A stretch of 64,000 bases of DNA from Bactericera cockerelli (GCA_024516035.1 CM044956.1:24371383-24435382), one strand, 5' to 3'. Shown: positions 1-12,840, counted from the stretch's first letter. Notes: generated from the letters alone by a model not told the origin. Program-made: numbers and translations.

Positions 1-1496
1 ACTGATCTAAGATTCACCAATGACCAATATGAAAGAATCACAAGGTTTATCTTTGGAAGACGCGTTCCTTAATCCTGGGTCAGGCTATTCGGTACGAATC
101 ACATTGCATTTATTAAGATCGATAGAGTTTTATCCAAGGGTAACTAACTATGTAACTGCATCTAATAATATTAGGACATTATTAGATTTATTGTTCTATA
201 ATTATATATTTACTGTACACATGATTCATTTTTTACTGTTAATCCCAATGTTGGAGCAAATATTATGTTGCCCTAGATTCCCCGCGATTTTATTTAAAGG
301 GGCGGATCGCGTCAAGTTGTATTTATCTCTAGATTTCCAGACAGAGGCTTATTTCTATTCATGACGATAGCTTCACCCCTTGTATTATCACGTCTTTCCT
401 ATTCTCTCAAATTGTTTAATGTTGCTTGCAATTCTGCAATATGCACTAATATGCAGTCTCTTCGACTGTTGTGAAATAATAATAAAATTTATTGAAGACG
501 ATAGATACATATATTCCAAATTTTCATGAATAAATTTTGTAATGATGAGGACGCTTAAAGCTCAATTTTTTGTACTTAAAAACCAAAATTGGCATGTAAT
601 ATGAAGATAGTTTAAAGAGACACAGTTATTATCTATGTGATATTATCTCTCCCCTTGGTTCACTACATATTCTATTGTGTTCTTTTTTTCATGTCCTATT
701 TTGGTGAATGTATCATGTAGTTAACCAATAAAGTGTTAAATAATAATAATAATAATGATATTAGGAAATAGTGTTACACGTACTCGGACGGTGTCAAATA
801 ATTGTTACTTTTCAGATTTTCCCACACAGAATAAACTTGGTGCAGATGGGCAGCGAACCCTCAACAATCGCACTACTCTTCTACAAATGTTGGCAGGAGT
901 TAACTTTCCCTGCTTACACATGCCGCTTTAGCGCTCATGTGGAAAAAAGCGAGCAATGATCATAATCCTTTTTTAATTATTATTTGCTTAGAAAGGAGAG
1001 CGGAGAGAGAAGAAATCAGTTGGTGTTATTTCAGTATTTTTTTCAAAGCATTATTATTATGCATGAGAATCTTCAAAGCGAATTTTCATTCTGCAAGGAT
1101 TTTAATCATAGTTCGTTTTATCTTTCTCACTCTCCTTCTCCCTGATATTCCAGTATCATTATCTCATTCTTTTTCTATTTTATCAGTTCTCCCTGCATCT
1201 TTCTCTCTCCCTCTGCAATATTTCTCTGATTATTTATTTCAAGCTTGAACAGGAAAGAATTTGAATCGCAAAAATTCCAAGCAAAAAAAGAAATATAAAA
1301 TTGAGAACTTATTGGAAACAAGAAATATGAATTTCTTTGATATAGGTAGGTTTTGTTTAGGATATTAAATTTAAGAGAAGTTCTTGAAAAGGAAGTAAAA
1401 GAGAAGGAATGAGAGGAGTGAAAGAGAAACAGGAGCAAAAGGTGAATAGAAAAAAGTAGGGATAGACAAAGGAATATAAGGAGAAAACACCATCAT
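1..1496. other. Intergenic, no gene seen
   Basis: AT-rich sequence with several short open frames that show no recognisable motif or splice context. A TAA/AAT-rich run lies near 740-760, and a GA-rich stretch covers about 1370-1480. Confidence 0.6.
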
Positions 1497-1812
1497 CTAC
1501 AATCCGAAACGGATTTTTATCTTTTTAACGGCTGAAGGTAGAGACTTGAAATTTTAAATGAAGTTCTAACGCAATTTTGTCCACTTTTTTGCGGCATCGA
1601 AATTTCTTCGGTTTGACCCAAAAGTACTAAAAAATTTAAAAATCGAAAGATGGTGCCTATTTCACTACTTTCGGGACACTCTGTAGAAATTTCAATTCCG
1701 CCAAAAAATGGAAAACTAGCGTCAGAACAACATTCAAAAATTCAAATCTCTATCTTGAACCGTTAAAAAGATAAAATTCCATTCCGGGACTTTTCGTTCA
1801 CTCTGTATATGT
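1497..1812. repeat. Foldback (long inverted repeat) element, about 315 bp
   Basis: A left arm at about 1503-1610 matches the reverse complement of a right arm at about 1682-1795 with scattered mismatches. The shared core reads TTTTATCTTTTTAACGG near both outer ends. The inner border has ACACTCTGTAG at 1677-1687 and the outer border has TCACTCTGTATA, which resemble the ACAGGGTGTC ends of the larger foldbacks at 50115 and 51577. No protein is encoded. A transcript would fold into a hairpin of about 110 bp around a spacer of about 70 nt. Confidence 0.7.
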
Positions 1813-2989
1813 AGTCATAATATTATGCACTTGTGGTATTAAAATGTAAGAAGTATTTTGAAGCCGGACATTTGGGCTGTGGAGATATAAAAATTTACTG
1901 AGATAGAGAGAAAAAAGAGAAAGAGAGAGAGAGAAGGAGGAGGGAGATGGTCACAAACTGTTAAACGAACGTACCAGAAGAGAAGACACCGCTGGGAAAT
2001 TAAAAGGACGCAAAAGAATCGGGTTGGGTTTCAGGAGAAGCATGCCATTGCCATTATACTGAGAGCACTGCCAGATGACAGTCTCAGTGCCGAGTTGCGG
2101 ACCAAGTTCTAGACAGCCAGCCACATTTGAGATTTCATCCAATTGAATAACTAGTTCGATGCTTAAGAAACGACATCCCGTGTTCAACTGTTCATAATGA
2201 TGATTGATAGCAATATTTATTCTCCGGTGAGATAATGTTTGCTTGAATGACGGAAAGTAAAAAGGGGAAACATTTGCGGTTACGATAACAGTGAAATAAT
2301 ATATCCAATAATAATAGAATTTGATATGTATTATTATAGGTACGTTTACAAATGTATATATCTCTAATTGTGGAGAAGTGATTATTTACAGTAGGCGTGG
2401 ATCCATTTTTTAATTGAATCACAGACTTTTTATATAATGTACATATATGTTTCTGTAGACTTTTCTCAAAGAGGTTATTTCTATTAAGATATTTTTCATC
2501 AATGCGATGTTAGAATACACCCAACTTCAGCCGTGCCAAGTATAGCAGGGAATTGTAATTCGTATGAGTACTTAGGTTACAATTGTAGGTCAAAGATAAT
2601 GGGAAACGCCAAGTAAATATTCATTCAGTGTTAACCGAGGAACGAAAGCTAGGATATTATGTGAAGAGCTTGAGAAGGTGAGGATCTGGGTGAAAACAGA
2701 ACAATTACGGCAAGTCGTAGCGGAACTCCAGCAATTACGGGAACTTGTAATGGCAGTCGAAAACTATCGCTGCAATTCAAGTTGCTGAAAACAAGAAAAC
2801 TATTACACTTGGGAAAAGCAGTTACTTCTTTACTTTTAAGTTGAGATTTTTGTAAAGTTTACAACATCAATCATCAATGTTAAAAGTAAAGAGAAAGATG
2901 TAGCCATCTTCCTACAGAGTGGACCAGGACAGATGAAAGCAGGTATAGTAGGAAGAAAGTATAGAAGAAAGAAATATACAAAACTCTCA
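1813..2989. other. Intergenic, no gene seen
   Basis: AT-rich. A GA-rich run lies at about 1900-1950. Nothing else is recognised. Confidence 0.6.
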
Positions 2990-3165
2990 TAAAAATTATA
3001 TCTACTTTCTATTTAGGTATGTACAATTACTATCAAACATGTTCGAAAGTTTTATTTACAATGAGGTACATAAAACATTTATATATAAATTAAAATCAAT
3101 AAAATAAAACTTGATTAAGAATGGTGCTAATGGCTACGACATTCTCTTCCAATGTATTTAGTATT
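2990..3165 (-). mobile_element. 3' end of a non-LTR element (LEEN-type tail)
   Basis: Read on the minus strand, 3160-3115 gives a short frame containing LEENVVAIS followed by AT-rich 3'-UTR-like sequence. The same TTGGAAGAGAATG core occurs on the minus strand near 59790, with a related GGAAGAGATTG core near 43725. This marks a dispersed retroelement 3' end. No catalytic domain remains. Confidence 0.4.
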
Positions 3166-4974
3166 AAAATATTCACCTACAAAGCAACGTACTAATTCAC
3201 ATAAAGAACAGAATTATTATCTTAATACCCTCTCTTGTTATGTGACTATGCTATATGTACGAGTATATAAAATTATGAACAACGATACTTTTTACTATAA
3301 AAATATGTACAAATAATAGAGAGAGTAAAGAATCTTAAGTTTCATGTGAATCATGTAAAGGTCATTCATTCTATGTATAAGAGACGAACCGGCCTTCTGT
3401 TGTTTTGACAAGTGATTTTTCCCCCTTGGAAATTGTTTTGATTTTTTAATCTATAAATCTTTTTACTGTCTGTACAAGTATACAAATCATATTTTGCCAA
3501 AACAAACTTTCTAATGCTACATTAAACCATTTAAATTTAAAATGTTTTTCAAATCAAATGGCACGTAAACAAAGTAGTAAAACCTTGAATCATCCGTGCT
3601 CGTAATAAATTGTTCTAAACTTTGTTTTCATTCTGTAAATAATGAAGAGATGGAAGAATCAGAAGATAGCTCGGTCGATGGAAAGTTGTAAATAAAATAT
3701 GTTTTACCGTCGCGAAATCTTGCAAATGTATTGAGATTCCCATAACTATCGGACAGTACAAGTGGCAAAAAAAAAAAAAAACATAATAAGAAATGCATAA
3801 CGGATACCTATCTATGAGATAACTTCCATTACGCATTCTGCAATAGAATTTTGCAATTTCATCTTCTTCATTCAGTGTTACGGTAATGAAGATTCCAAGT
3901 TTTAATATTAAATATCTCACAGCAGTTCTATGAGAGTCCATTCCGGAAACTATTGAGAGAATCTTGAGGAGAGAGCGAAGGAATGGAATTATTTTATTGA
4001 AAATGAAAAAACATTTCTGTCATGGCATTTGCACAGGTAAATAATTCTTTCTTGCTATACACAAGCGCTCCTGACTCGAGTCAGTATTTAGAACAATATT
4101 TTTCAGGACCAAATTTAGATACCATGGGAACTAGTCAAGGTTCAAAATATACATTTAATTGGAAAAATTATACCTACCTACTGTTTGTACTTTGAACCAT
4201 GAATCTTTTCTTCTTCTGCTATTTTCCAATCACTTCAAACTCATTCAACCGACCAAACACGGTGAAACTTTATTCAAACGCCATGTGGACGTCCAGAACT
4301 AATAACAAATCTTTCTTTTATCTCTTACCCTCTGCAAAAATAACCAACGTTCTCTTTCTTCCCTCCTTTATGTTCAAAGAAATTGACTAAGACCTCTGCT
4401 TACACGATTTATTCCTTTAATAGGTCGGAAAAATGATTCATAATCCAGGAGAAGGAGAACTATTTCCTCGCAAGTTGCAATTTAAATAATTATATCCTTC
4501 CACTTGGCTGGGCATTGCTGACGGCTAAATCAAATCAGGAAGAACCAACCCCTCCGTTATTATTATATTTGGACAAACATCCGGCGTTTACAACTGTCCC
4601 TCCCTCCACCCCATTACAGAATCCCGCTTCCAAATAGAAGATATAACTTTCAGCTTTTTTCAGTTGATTAGAATGATTCTTATATTTGTTGCGGAAGAAG
4701 ATTTAACGTGAAAAGTGTGTTCGGGCAAAACACATAAAAAAGGGTAAAAATGCGTAACCCATGTCTTCTTCCTAATGTAGCCGACTGCAAGTCGTTCAAG
4801 CAAATGATCTAAAAGGCAGAGTGAAACCATAGCGTGTAGATTAATAAGTGTGGAAACGAGCCCCAGTTTCGTGGACACGCCACATAGCGCGACACCATCG
4901 CCGCAGACGGAATATTTCTCGCGGGCTGTCTCGATAGCTTCATAACGTGTTATTAATTCATTCCGATGTGACGA
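3166..4974. other. Intergenic, no gene seen
   Basis: AT-rich sequence. A run of 15 A lies at about 3767-3781. The small open frames on both strands carry no recognisable motif. Confidence 0.55.
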
Positions 4975-4977
4975 TAC

Positions 4978-5030
4978 GATGGCTGTGTGGTTAAGGCGAC
5001 GCTCTCCACAGCTCAGAGTTGACGATGCAG
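4978..5030 (+). repeat. Degenerate tRNA-like A box (SINE remnant)
   Basis: TGTGTGGTTAAGGCG resembles the A box of serine/leucine-type tRNAs. No clear B box follows at the expected distance, so this is at most the eroded head of a tRNA-derived SINE. Confidence 0.3.
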
Positions 5031-5334
5031 ATGTGACATGTTCAGATTTTTTATATTACGTTGGACTTATTGTTTGAATAATGGGACATGATAGTCCTAG
5101 TCGAGCACTATAATCACGACAGTATTACTGTTTTTTTTTTTTTTTTAAGATGGGAATATCGTTTCCCTTATTTAGGTAAATTAGAAAGTTCAAAACTCTG
5201 TTAACCTGAAGTATAAATGGTTTATAAAGGAAATTTCAAAAACTTCTGTGTAATATTCCTCAATGAGAAATAAGCCACACAACATATAGGTAACTAATTA
5301 ATTAATAGGCATCAGGTAAGTAGGTAACTGTTAC

Positions 5335-5420
5335 CTACTCAATTATTTTATCTGAATGGTAACAAACGGTAGGGTTCAAATCCCGATTGACACGTACATT
5401 TTTCCTCAATAAAAAATGCA
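5335..5420 (+). repeat. tRNA-derived SINE head (B box)
   Basis: GGGTTCAAATCCCG at 5372-5385 is a good RNA polymerase III B box. The A box upstream is eroded. ATTTTTCCTC follows, a phrase also seen after the B box near 53420. Confidence 0.4.
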
Positions 5421-5647
5421 CAATTTAAACATGTTGTACATACATATACCCAATACTTCCTATTACAAAATACTAACAATATGATTTACGAGCGATACCA
5501 AGTAATAGTTTTCCTTTGTGTCTCATTAAAGTAATTAATTTATTATTTTATTAGGGTGTCTCGAGACAACATCCAACTTATAAAGAAGTTGCTAAAGAGA
5601 TTACTGCACTTCTTGATATCTATTATTCTATGGGAAGAATTAGTTGT

Positions 5648-5740
5648 AATCGTGGCTGAGTGAGTAGCATACTAGGCTTGCATACACAGTGACCTGCATT
5701 CGATACCCAGTGAGACAATAATTTTTCTCTCTATAATTGA
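5648..5740 (+). repeat. tRNA-derived SINE head
   Basis: TGGCTGAGTGAGTAGC (5653-5668) fits an A box. GCATTCGATACCCA (5696-5709) fits a B box about 30 nt further on. No cloverleaf with good stems can be drawn, so this is a SINE fragment rather than a tRNA gene. Confidence 0.5.
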
Positions 5741-6699
5741 ATGCCTGGGTCCACTCATATACCTTGTGAGATAAAAATAAATAGATGCTTTGATGTGAGT
5801 ACTGTGAGCAGACACCATTGGTGGAATTATGGTCAAATCAAGCTATTGTATATTAAAAGATAACTTGTGCAAGTTCTTTAGTTCCATGCTACCCACTGAA
5901 ATAGTGATATAATAACACAAAGAAACTTATTTACTATTCTACTAATAATTATGTACTGTAGTGGAGGTAATTGCACTCTTATTGCTCTGGGGCCCACACA
6001 GCCCATATGAACCAAAGTAAATTTAATAATGATACTAACTATAATGTGTCTAAACCTTCCTGCAAACTTTATCAAATAGAAAAGATATAATTAATATTAT
6101 CATGTTTATACACAAATGTAACATACTTATATTTTCATTATTTTGTTGATCAACATAAAATAAGTAAAGTATAAGAAATTAGATACCAATATACATTCTC
6201 TAGCACAGTTCAGGGAACACATGCAATTTTTTTTGTTTTGTATAAAATAAATTAGATTAAGGATTTACACTCAATACAGGAAAAATTATTACAACTTATG
6301 GAAACAAAAATGTAAACTTGCAAAACAAAATATTTTAGAAAAAAAGTTTATAACATCCTTAATGTATTGTTTCTTAAGGCCAAAGTTAATATTTAAAAAA
6401 ATTGTAATACCTCTTGGACACTAAGTCTAGATTTGCATATTACTTAGCATAGGATAACCAATGCTGAAGTCATCAATGTCTATTAATTTCACCCTAAATA
6501 TTTCTATTTTTTCCCTTGCTTCTTAAGTCTACAGACTTAGAAAGAACAAAAATCATGACTTAATTTTCATGACACTTTACTTGAAAAAAGAAAGCCAGCT
6601 TTGATGAGAGTTAGATCCTTCCAACCCAGTGGTTTCTAGTACAGAAAACACCCAGGTTGGAAGGAAAGAAAACTCATGTCCCACCAATCCTTTTGTATT
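5741..6699. other. Intergenic, no gene seen
   Basis: AT-rich with long A and T runs. No coding or structural signal recognised. Confidence 0.55.
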
Positions 6700-6842
6700 A
6701 TTAGTGTGTTTTATTAGAGTTTAATGTCATATTTCAACTTTATGGTCAGTTATGACAGAGGTTCAACCCTCCACTCGCAGGAAACTAACAAACCTGTTAC
6801 CCACATTAACCTCACCCAGCCTGGGTTGCACCGAGAAGAGCC
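6700..6842 (-). mobile_element. RTE-type LINE 3' tail shared with a SINE family
   Basis: Read on the minus strand, the segment contains CCCAGGCTGGGTGAGG, then TTAATGTGGGTA, GTGGAGGGTTGAACC and a short run ending CTAATAAAA. The same blocks in the same order form the 3' half of the SINEs at 48424 and 57127. It lies directly downstream of the reverse transcriptase remnant at 6870-7352 on the same strand, so it is read as that LINE's 3' region. Confidence 0.65.
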
Positions 6843-6869
6843 AGCATCCAAGTCCTAATCTCGCTGGAC

Positions 6870-7352
6870 GTTGCCTAACTTTGGTGGTCTTAAGAGAACC
6901 GGTGTATTCAACGAGCCATCAATAGGTTTCAACTTGACGTTCTCCACTTTACTCGATCATGGGCATTGGGCATCCTCCTTCATTTGTTCAAATGTTCTTC
7001 CATTCAGCATGTTTGTCAGCATTCCAAACCTTCTTCTTCCTCTTGATCTTCTTCCTTCCAGATTTCCTTCCATGATGATTCTCTGCAGAAAATCTCTCCT
7101 CAGTATGAGACCCAGCCAGCTTCTTTTTCTGTTCATGGTTCTCAATATTTCTCTTTTCTCTCCAACTCTTCTAAATACTTCTTCATTTCTGGCTTTATCT
7201 GACCACTTGATTCCTTCTAGTCTTCTCCACACCCACATCTCGCAGCTCTCCAGATATTTTTCCTCCTTCTTTCTCATCGTCCACGTCTCTGCTCCATACA
7301 GCACCACACGTAACACTTTGCAAATCTCTTCCTCGGTATCCTTTTTGCGATT
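6870..7352 (-). pseudogene. C-terminal fragment of an RTE-like LINE reverse transcriptase
   Basis: The minus-strand frame reads, in order, VVLYGAETWTM, ESCEMWVWRRLEGIKWSD, ARNEEVFRRVGEKREIL, RKRSWLGLILRRD and GNLEGRRSRGRRRF. These blocks are characteristic of the C-terminal region of endonuclease/reverse-transcriptase LINEs of the RTE type found in insects. The catalytic RT core and the endonuclease are absent, so this is a 5'-truncated dead copy. The frame opens without a start codon at the truncation point, near 7352. The plus-strand frame over the same bases is only its antisense shadow. The 3' tail is at 6700-6842. The family call is from motif memory; the exact clade is uncertain. Confidence 0.75.
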
Positions 7353-7539
7353 AAGCTTAACAGTTACATAATAATATCAAACAGTTAAAAAGGTACTGAC
7401 AACTAATTTAGAAAAGATTTTTATCATAAAACCAAGCTCAAAATGCTCAAATCACAATTACTTATTGTTATTTCAGCAAAAATGGCGAAACTATCTCGAT
7501 CTTGAAAAAAATTGAACTTTTTATGTTTATGTTTACATT

Positions 7540-7655
7540 TGTACCGGGAAGAAATTTTGTGAGGGGCGAGGAGAGGATCCGTCTCCGGCGATACAAGCGC
7601 TGTCTAGTGCTGAGGACGCGAAGATGTAGGCCGGCGGGGGGTGGTTTCCACACTT
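7540..7655. other. Small GC-rich island of unknown nature
   Basis: The only clearly GC-rich patch in this part of the window, with GAGGGGCGAGGAGAGG and GGCCGGCGGGGGG. It carries no tRNA boxes, and neither strand encodes a recognisable protein. It may be the edge of an unidentified repeat. Confidence 0.3.
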
Positions 7656-7659
7656 CTTA

Positions 7660-8367
7660 ATCTACACGTTATGGTGAAACTTTTGAAATAACTAATGAAA
7701 CAGAATACTCTGCTAATCTTACTCATGAGAAAATACAATAAATACGTAGTACTAGAAAACATCAGAATACTAGTCGATAAAATTAATAATAGTTGTAAAT
7801 AGTTTTAATAAAATTAATAATATGTACTTGTAAATATATTTATAGTAATTATTATTATTCCCTTGAAATTTGCAAGCATTCACTATAATACTGTCACGTA
7901 CCATGTAGAAGAGTGGTATTAGACTATAGACCATCTTTTTACATATGGACCCATTTCATTTCTAGTTTTCAGGACAAAAAGGCAAACAGAACTCGTTTAA
8001 AGTTGAGTAGTTGCTAGAGTACATTATGGCAGGGGTCTATTACTATTATGCCAGTGCAATATAGCCTGATAAGAGAGAGGCAGAAATGAATGCTCGAATT
8101 TAACGAGCAAATAAATTTTATAGCTTTTGCTTTCCACGCCAGTGGCGGACAGAATAGAAAGCGGATGATTCACGATTCTTCCGTGAACTAACAACAGGTG
8201 TGATGTAGTTCATAAATAGGGAAAGATCTCATCTCGTGTAAAGAATCTGACGTTAGTGAATTTACTAATAATTCTGCCCAACTAGAACTCATTGGTATCA
8301 TTACTTCAAAAGTAAGACGTATTATTATGTGGTCAAAATCCCAAATGGGAGGATAACTGATAACTTG
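7660..8367. other. Intergenic, no gene seen
   Basis: AT-rich. A small hairpin TGCTCG...CGAGCA lies near 8090-8108. Nothing else stands out. Confidence 0.5.
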
Positions 8368-8447
8368 TTATGTGTCTGCTGGGTTCAAATCCGCGGCCTC
8401 TCTATTAACAGACTGATGCCTTAACCACTCAGCTACAGTGACAGATC
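8368..8447 (-). repeat. tRNA-derived SINE head, minus strand
   Basis: On the minus strand TAGCTGAGTGGTTAAGGC (8435-8418) is an A box and GGATTTGAACCC (8392-8381) is a B box. Between them CTGTTAA resembles an anticodon loop. Acceptor and T stems do not pair well, so this is a SINE head and not a functional tRNA gene. Confidence 0.55.
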
Positions 8448-11400
8448 TTTATTAAGTATTTAATACAATACAAACCTCAGGGTCATAACATGCTTATTTG
8501 GGCAAACATTGACCACAAGTAACACGAATATCGCGACTCCAAGAGCTTGACGTGTTGGCTTAGTGTTCCATATACTATTCAACTATTGTAGAAAACTGTG
8601 AAGGAGGACTTTCTGTTCTTTCTCTGTCACCTTACTGTCAGCAGGGCTTTCAGCTTTCTCTAAGATTCCCCTTGACATTTCTCGTAACCATGGCACTGAT
8701 GTATTAAATAGCTGAAATAGAGAGCTCGCACTGATAAGATGAATAGATGTTACCTGCTTCCTAGTGCTTCGTACCACACTGGATACCTATACACCACACT
8801 AGATAGATATACACCACCCAAATCATTATCATACACGCATCATTATCGAACATCAGGGACATTCATTGAACTATGGGGAGAAAGCGTAGATGGTTTTTCT
8901 CCAAAGAAAATGGAAAACTATAAAAATAAAAGTGTTTTTCTCTTCAATAATACATATCAAACTGATTGTACTTATGATTATATTAATTTACTTTTTTAAA
9001 TTCCACATAGCCCAAGACAAGTCAGACATATATGATAATATTATTCTTCCAAAGAAGATAGCACCAGTGTTAAGGTTAAAGGATACCCAGGATTGAGGAT
9101 ATAGAATTCTTCATCGCGGCACATTGCTGGGGTGCTCAATTACAAGGCTCATTTGAATTTGTAACGTACAAGTATCTGTCTCCATATTACCCGGCTCCTT
9201 CTGTGTTATTCGTTCCATCTTTCTGTGTTTCTTCCATTGCTCTTTCTCTTTTTACTAACAACTGTATCCTTACAAGCACCCTAATCACGAAACAAGGACA
9301 CAGAGAACAGGGAAGGAAGGGAGAATGCGAAGATGGGAGGTAAAATAAAGGAAGAAAGAGGACTCAATGAATATTTCCTACTATGTAGAGCTGACAAATG
9401 TGCCTCTCTCCCTCCTGCATCAATTTCCTCTTCTTCTCTACTTCCTTATCATGTCCTTTATAAAATATCCTCATTTTTACGCGGCGTAGTTTACCTCTCT
9501 TTTTTTCCTGCAGAATTTTAAATTAAATTATTTCTGAAATAAGGAGAGAGAGAAAAAGAGAATAAAGAGAAATTGAGCTTGAAAAGTGATTTTTATGAGC
9601 TATCTCTTCTGCTTCGTTCTCTCTCTCTCTCTCGTGGCAAAATTCAATCTCATTAGAACGAAATTACATCAAGATTCAAGATTTCTCTCAAAGCATCCCT
9701 AATTGACTTTATTGTTCTTCTGAAAGAACTGAAACTATAAAAACGCACTGCCTAGGCAAAAAGGGACTCCTTGGCAAGCTGACACTTTGGATAATCTAAA
9801 TGAAGCACTATTCTTACTTATCTGAATAAGATTGATTGCAAGAATGGACACTCATTCTCAAAGTCTTCGGCTTCAAATCCCTGACAAGGTTGAATTTTAA
9901 ACGATTTCTTTTCGCATTTTCTAAGATTACTCTAAATTAAAACAAAATAACTACCTATACATATATGTATGTATATCTGCTTTTCTCACAACAAACTTCT
10001 TCTTTGCTATTTCCCAAACCTACTTAAGACTAGCGTTGTTAATAAATTATTTACCACACATAAAACGGAAAAAGTCCCAAAAAATATTGTACGTATCAAG
10101 TTGTCACGTAAGTTCTATCTATCGCCCTCAGTAAATTTTTATGCTTAAAATACCGAAGTAAATAAATAAGATGAAAACACCTCCAATGGACATAAAAAAC
10201 CACCTTGAAAATTGCAAGGCGTTATAAAAAATGCTTTCGAAGTTACGTTTTTCATGTTGTTTATTTTTATTTTTCCAGCTGAATTTTAGGTTCAAACGAG
10301 GCAATAGCCATTTTCTACAGTAACGCCAGCGTCTAGCTATTAACAGCTTCCCAAAATTTATGTCCTTGCCTAAGTACAGCTTTCTCTCTCTCCCTCGCCC
10401 TTGTCTTAGAGAAAAGTACAGAGCCAAGGTCTTACATGCCAATGGGATGGAGGGGGGAAGGAGAGAGAAAAAGGGTAAGAGGCAAAAAGAAATTGTAAGT
10501 GCCTCCCAAAAAGAAATTTTAACTACCTGAAAATGGTAGTTGGCTGTTAAAGTTTTACTGCCTACCCTGCTCAGCCACAACAAAACGAATCTTTATTACT
10601 AAAACTTTAGACGTTTTAAACTTCTTTTTTAACTAGTGAATATAAAATTAGATAAAGTTTTATTTTTATTTTATAGGAAAGAAGTATATTCTTCATTAAA
10701 ACACATGTTCCCAGGTCCCTGAAGCTTGAAGCTCTTTGATATTGAAATATGTAAGTAAGAACAATATTTTTTAGACTCACACATTAATTTCCCTTTACTC
10801 ATGTAACACTATTTTAGATCGAATGACTTGGGTGTCTCAGTTTGAACTCGACTGTTTTGTAAACGGATACTCTGAATAAAGCTGATTGAGGAATGGGGGG
10901 CGGGTGAAAGATTAAGAGAAAATGCTGAGAAAAAATACTATAAAACTTAGCTTTAAATAAATAATTAATGACCTAATATTTTTCAAACGGAGTATAAAAA
11001 AGTTTTCTTAAGATCTTCAAGACTTCTTAGTTACAGAGCTTAATTCAATCCCCGAGGAAAAGAAACCCGAAGGAGAAGCATACACTCATTACCTCACCAT
11101 CGCGTCCTCTTCATGATAATTACAATGTTTTATTTAATGTCCCCAGAGAAAAGGGTTGTTTTGCACCAGAGGTAAGGGAGCACATTAGAGAGAGGGGCAA
11201 TTAGTTCCTCTGTCTCACATGAAATATGAAACTAATTCCAACGAAGTAAATATAAAAAATGGCTAATTTTTCTTTTTTTCTGTAAATTATTCATTAAAGG
11301 GTACTGAAAATGAGACTAGAAAGTGAGAGAAAGTGAGGAGCTCATTAGCTTAAAATAAATAATATAATCTTGCTACAAATTCCAAGACATTTATAATTTT

Positions 11401-12172
11401 CCAACACCCGCCCTCAGCGACCTTCTTTCTTCTCTTGAAATGGTTGCAAATTAGAGGCAGGACATACTTAGGAAATGAAACAATAACAAAGAGAGTCGGG
11501 ACTAAAACTACACAATCTTGAAACATGAAAAAAATTTAGGAGCTTCATGTTAGAAGCAGAGATTTGTGCATCCTAGCTCTCAAATTTAAAGTTGACTCTG
11601 GGATTCGTAAAAATGTGCGGCTGGTGTGTTCAGGCAGGAATCATGGAAGAAGGAGATCTCCCATGATTCCTTTCCTTTATTTTCCTCCTCTCTCCCCTTC
11701 CTTCTGTCTCTTCCCTACAAGCTCGTTGGAAACTTATTAAACACGTGTACACTGTACGTGTACGTAACTAATAAAAAATTAAAAAATAATAATGAAATTT
11801 CGATTTGGAAACTTATAACATCTGGTTTTGAGAATAGGTCCTAGCTTTAGTTCTGGAGTGCTATACCGGCTATACGAATAGTAATATATATCTACAAAAA
11901 TTACACTTCGGGTTAAAGAAGGAGTAGAACGCTGATTCCTAAAAAGAAGTGATATCATGAGTAATAAGAGCCTGGAATTGGCTCTTGTTATATTGCTCTG
12001 AAATTAATGAGTTCATAAACTTTCATCATAAACATTATAAAAAGAAATAACATTTATAATAAACAAAGCTAGCAATTGATATGAGAGAGCTGGAGTTTAG
12101 AGATAGAAAGAAAAGGTAGAATGATAAATACTATTAAGGGAGAGAAGGATAAAACAGAGAGAAAGAGAAATT
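8448..12172. other. Intergenic, no gene seen (3.7 kb)
   Basis: AT-rich sequence with a (CT)n tract near 9620-9635, GA-rich patches near 9540-9575 and 10450-10480, and isolated short frames on both strands. I found no splice-bounded open frame, repeat family or RNA gene that I can support. Confidence 0.5.
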
Positions 12173-12547
12173 AGTAAGAGAAATGCATGGGATCTTTTTG
12201 TTTTTTCTAATGCTAAACTTTAGCATAGACTGTAAACAACTATACAATGTATAGGTACCACCCTATCATGATATAATCCTATTACAAGAACACCTCCTTC
12301 ACCACAAGGAAGATAGAATATTTGCCTAGCCTATAATTCGGTCCGCATGATTAGCAAATAAGTAAGAGAAAATGCATGGGATCTTTTTGTTTTTTCTCCT
12401 GCTAAACTTAAGCATAGACTGTAAACAACTACAATGTATAGGTACCACCCTATCATGATATAATCCTCTTATTAGAAGAACACCTCCTTCACCACAAGGA
12501 AGATAGAATATTTGCCTAGCCTATAATTCGGTCCGCATGATTAGCAA
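12173..12547. repeat. Tandem duplication, 2 x about 187 bp
   Basis: Positions 12173-12359 and 12361-12547 are nearly identical. Each starts AGTAAGAGAA, contains GGTACCACCCTATCATG and CACCTCCTTCACCACAAGG, and ends GGTCCGCATGATTAGCAA. Only a few substitutions and short indels separate the copies, so the duplication is recent. No coding frame is preserved. Confidence 0.9.
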
Positions 12548-12757
12548 CCCTAATCTCTCCCCCTGGACTCATTATACTTAGGCTCAAACTTTGGTGCCTC
12601 TCCATCCCCAATCCTTTCATTCTGGATTTTATCCTCCTCAAAAGATATTTCCTTCTCATGGAAACACCCCTCTCTTTCTCTCAATAGTTGGTTAGGAGTT
12701 ACATGCACACAAACATGGTTAGATATTTGGGAGAGAAAAAGAAGAGCTTATGGTGTC

Positions 12758-12760
<3 letters not shown>

Positions 12761-12801
<41 letters not shown>

Positions 12802-12835
12802 GGAGGGAGGGAGAAAGAGAGAGAGAGAGAGAGTG
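12761..12835. repeat. Compound (GT)n/(GA)n microsatellite
   Basis: A pure GT run at about 12763-12793 passes into GAGAGA, three GGGA units and another GA run. Confidence 0.9.
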
Positions 12836-12840
12836 AGAGT

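Noticed and set aside
6871..7371. A 166-codon plus-strand ORF
   Set aside because: It is the antisense of the RTE-like reverse transcriptase fragment, whose minus-strand motifs are unmistakable.
8368..8447. A tRNA-Asn gene (GTT-like loop)
   Set aside because: Acceptor and T stems do not pair and the arm between the boxes is irregular; it reads as a SINE head.
12763..12793. A CRISPR or structured array
   Set aside because: It is a plain GT/GA microsatellite, and the setting is eukaryotic.
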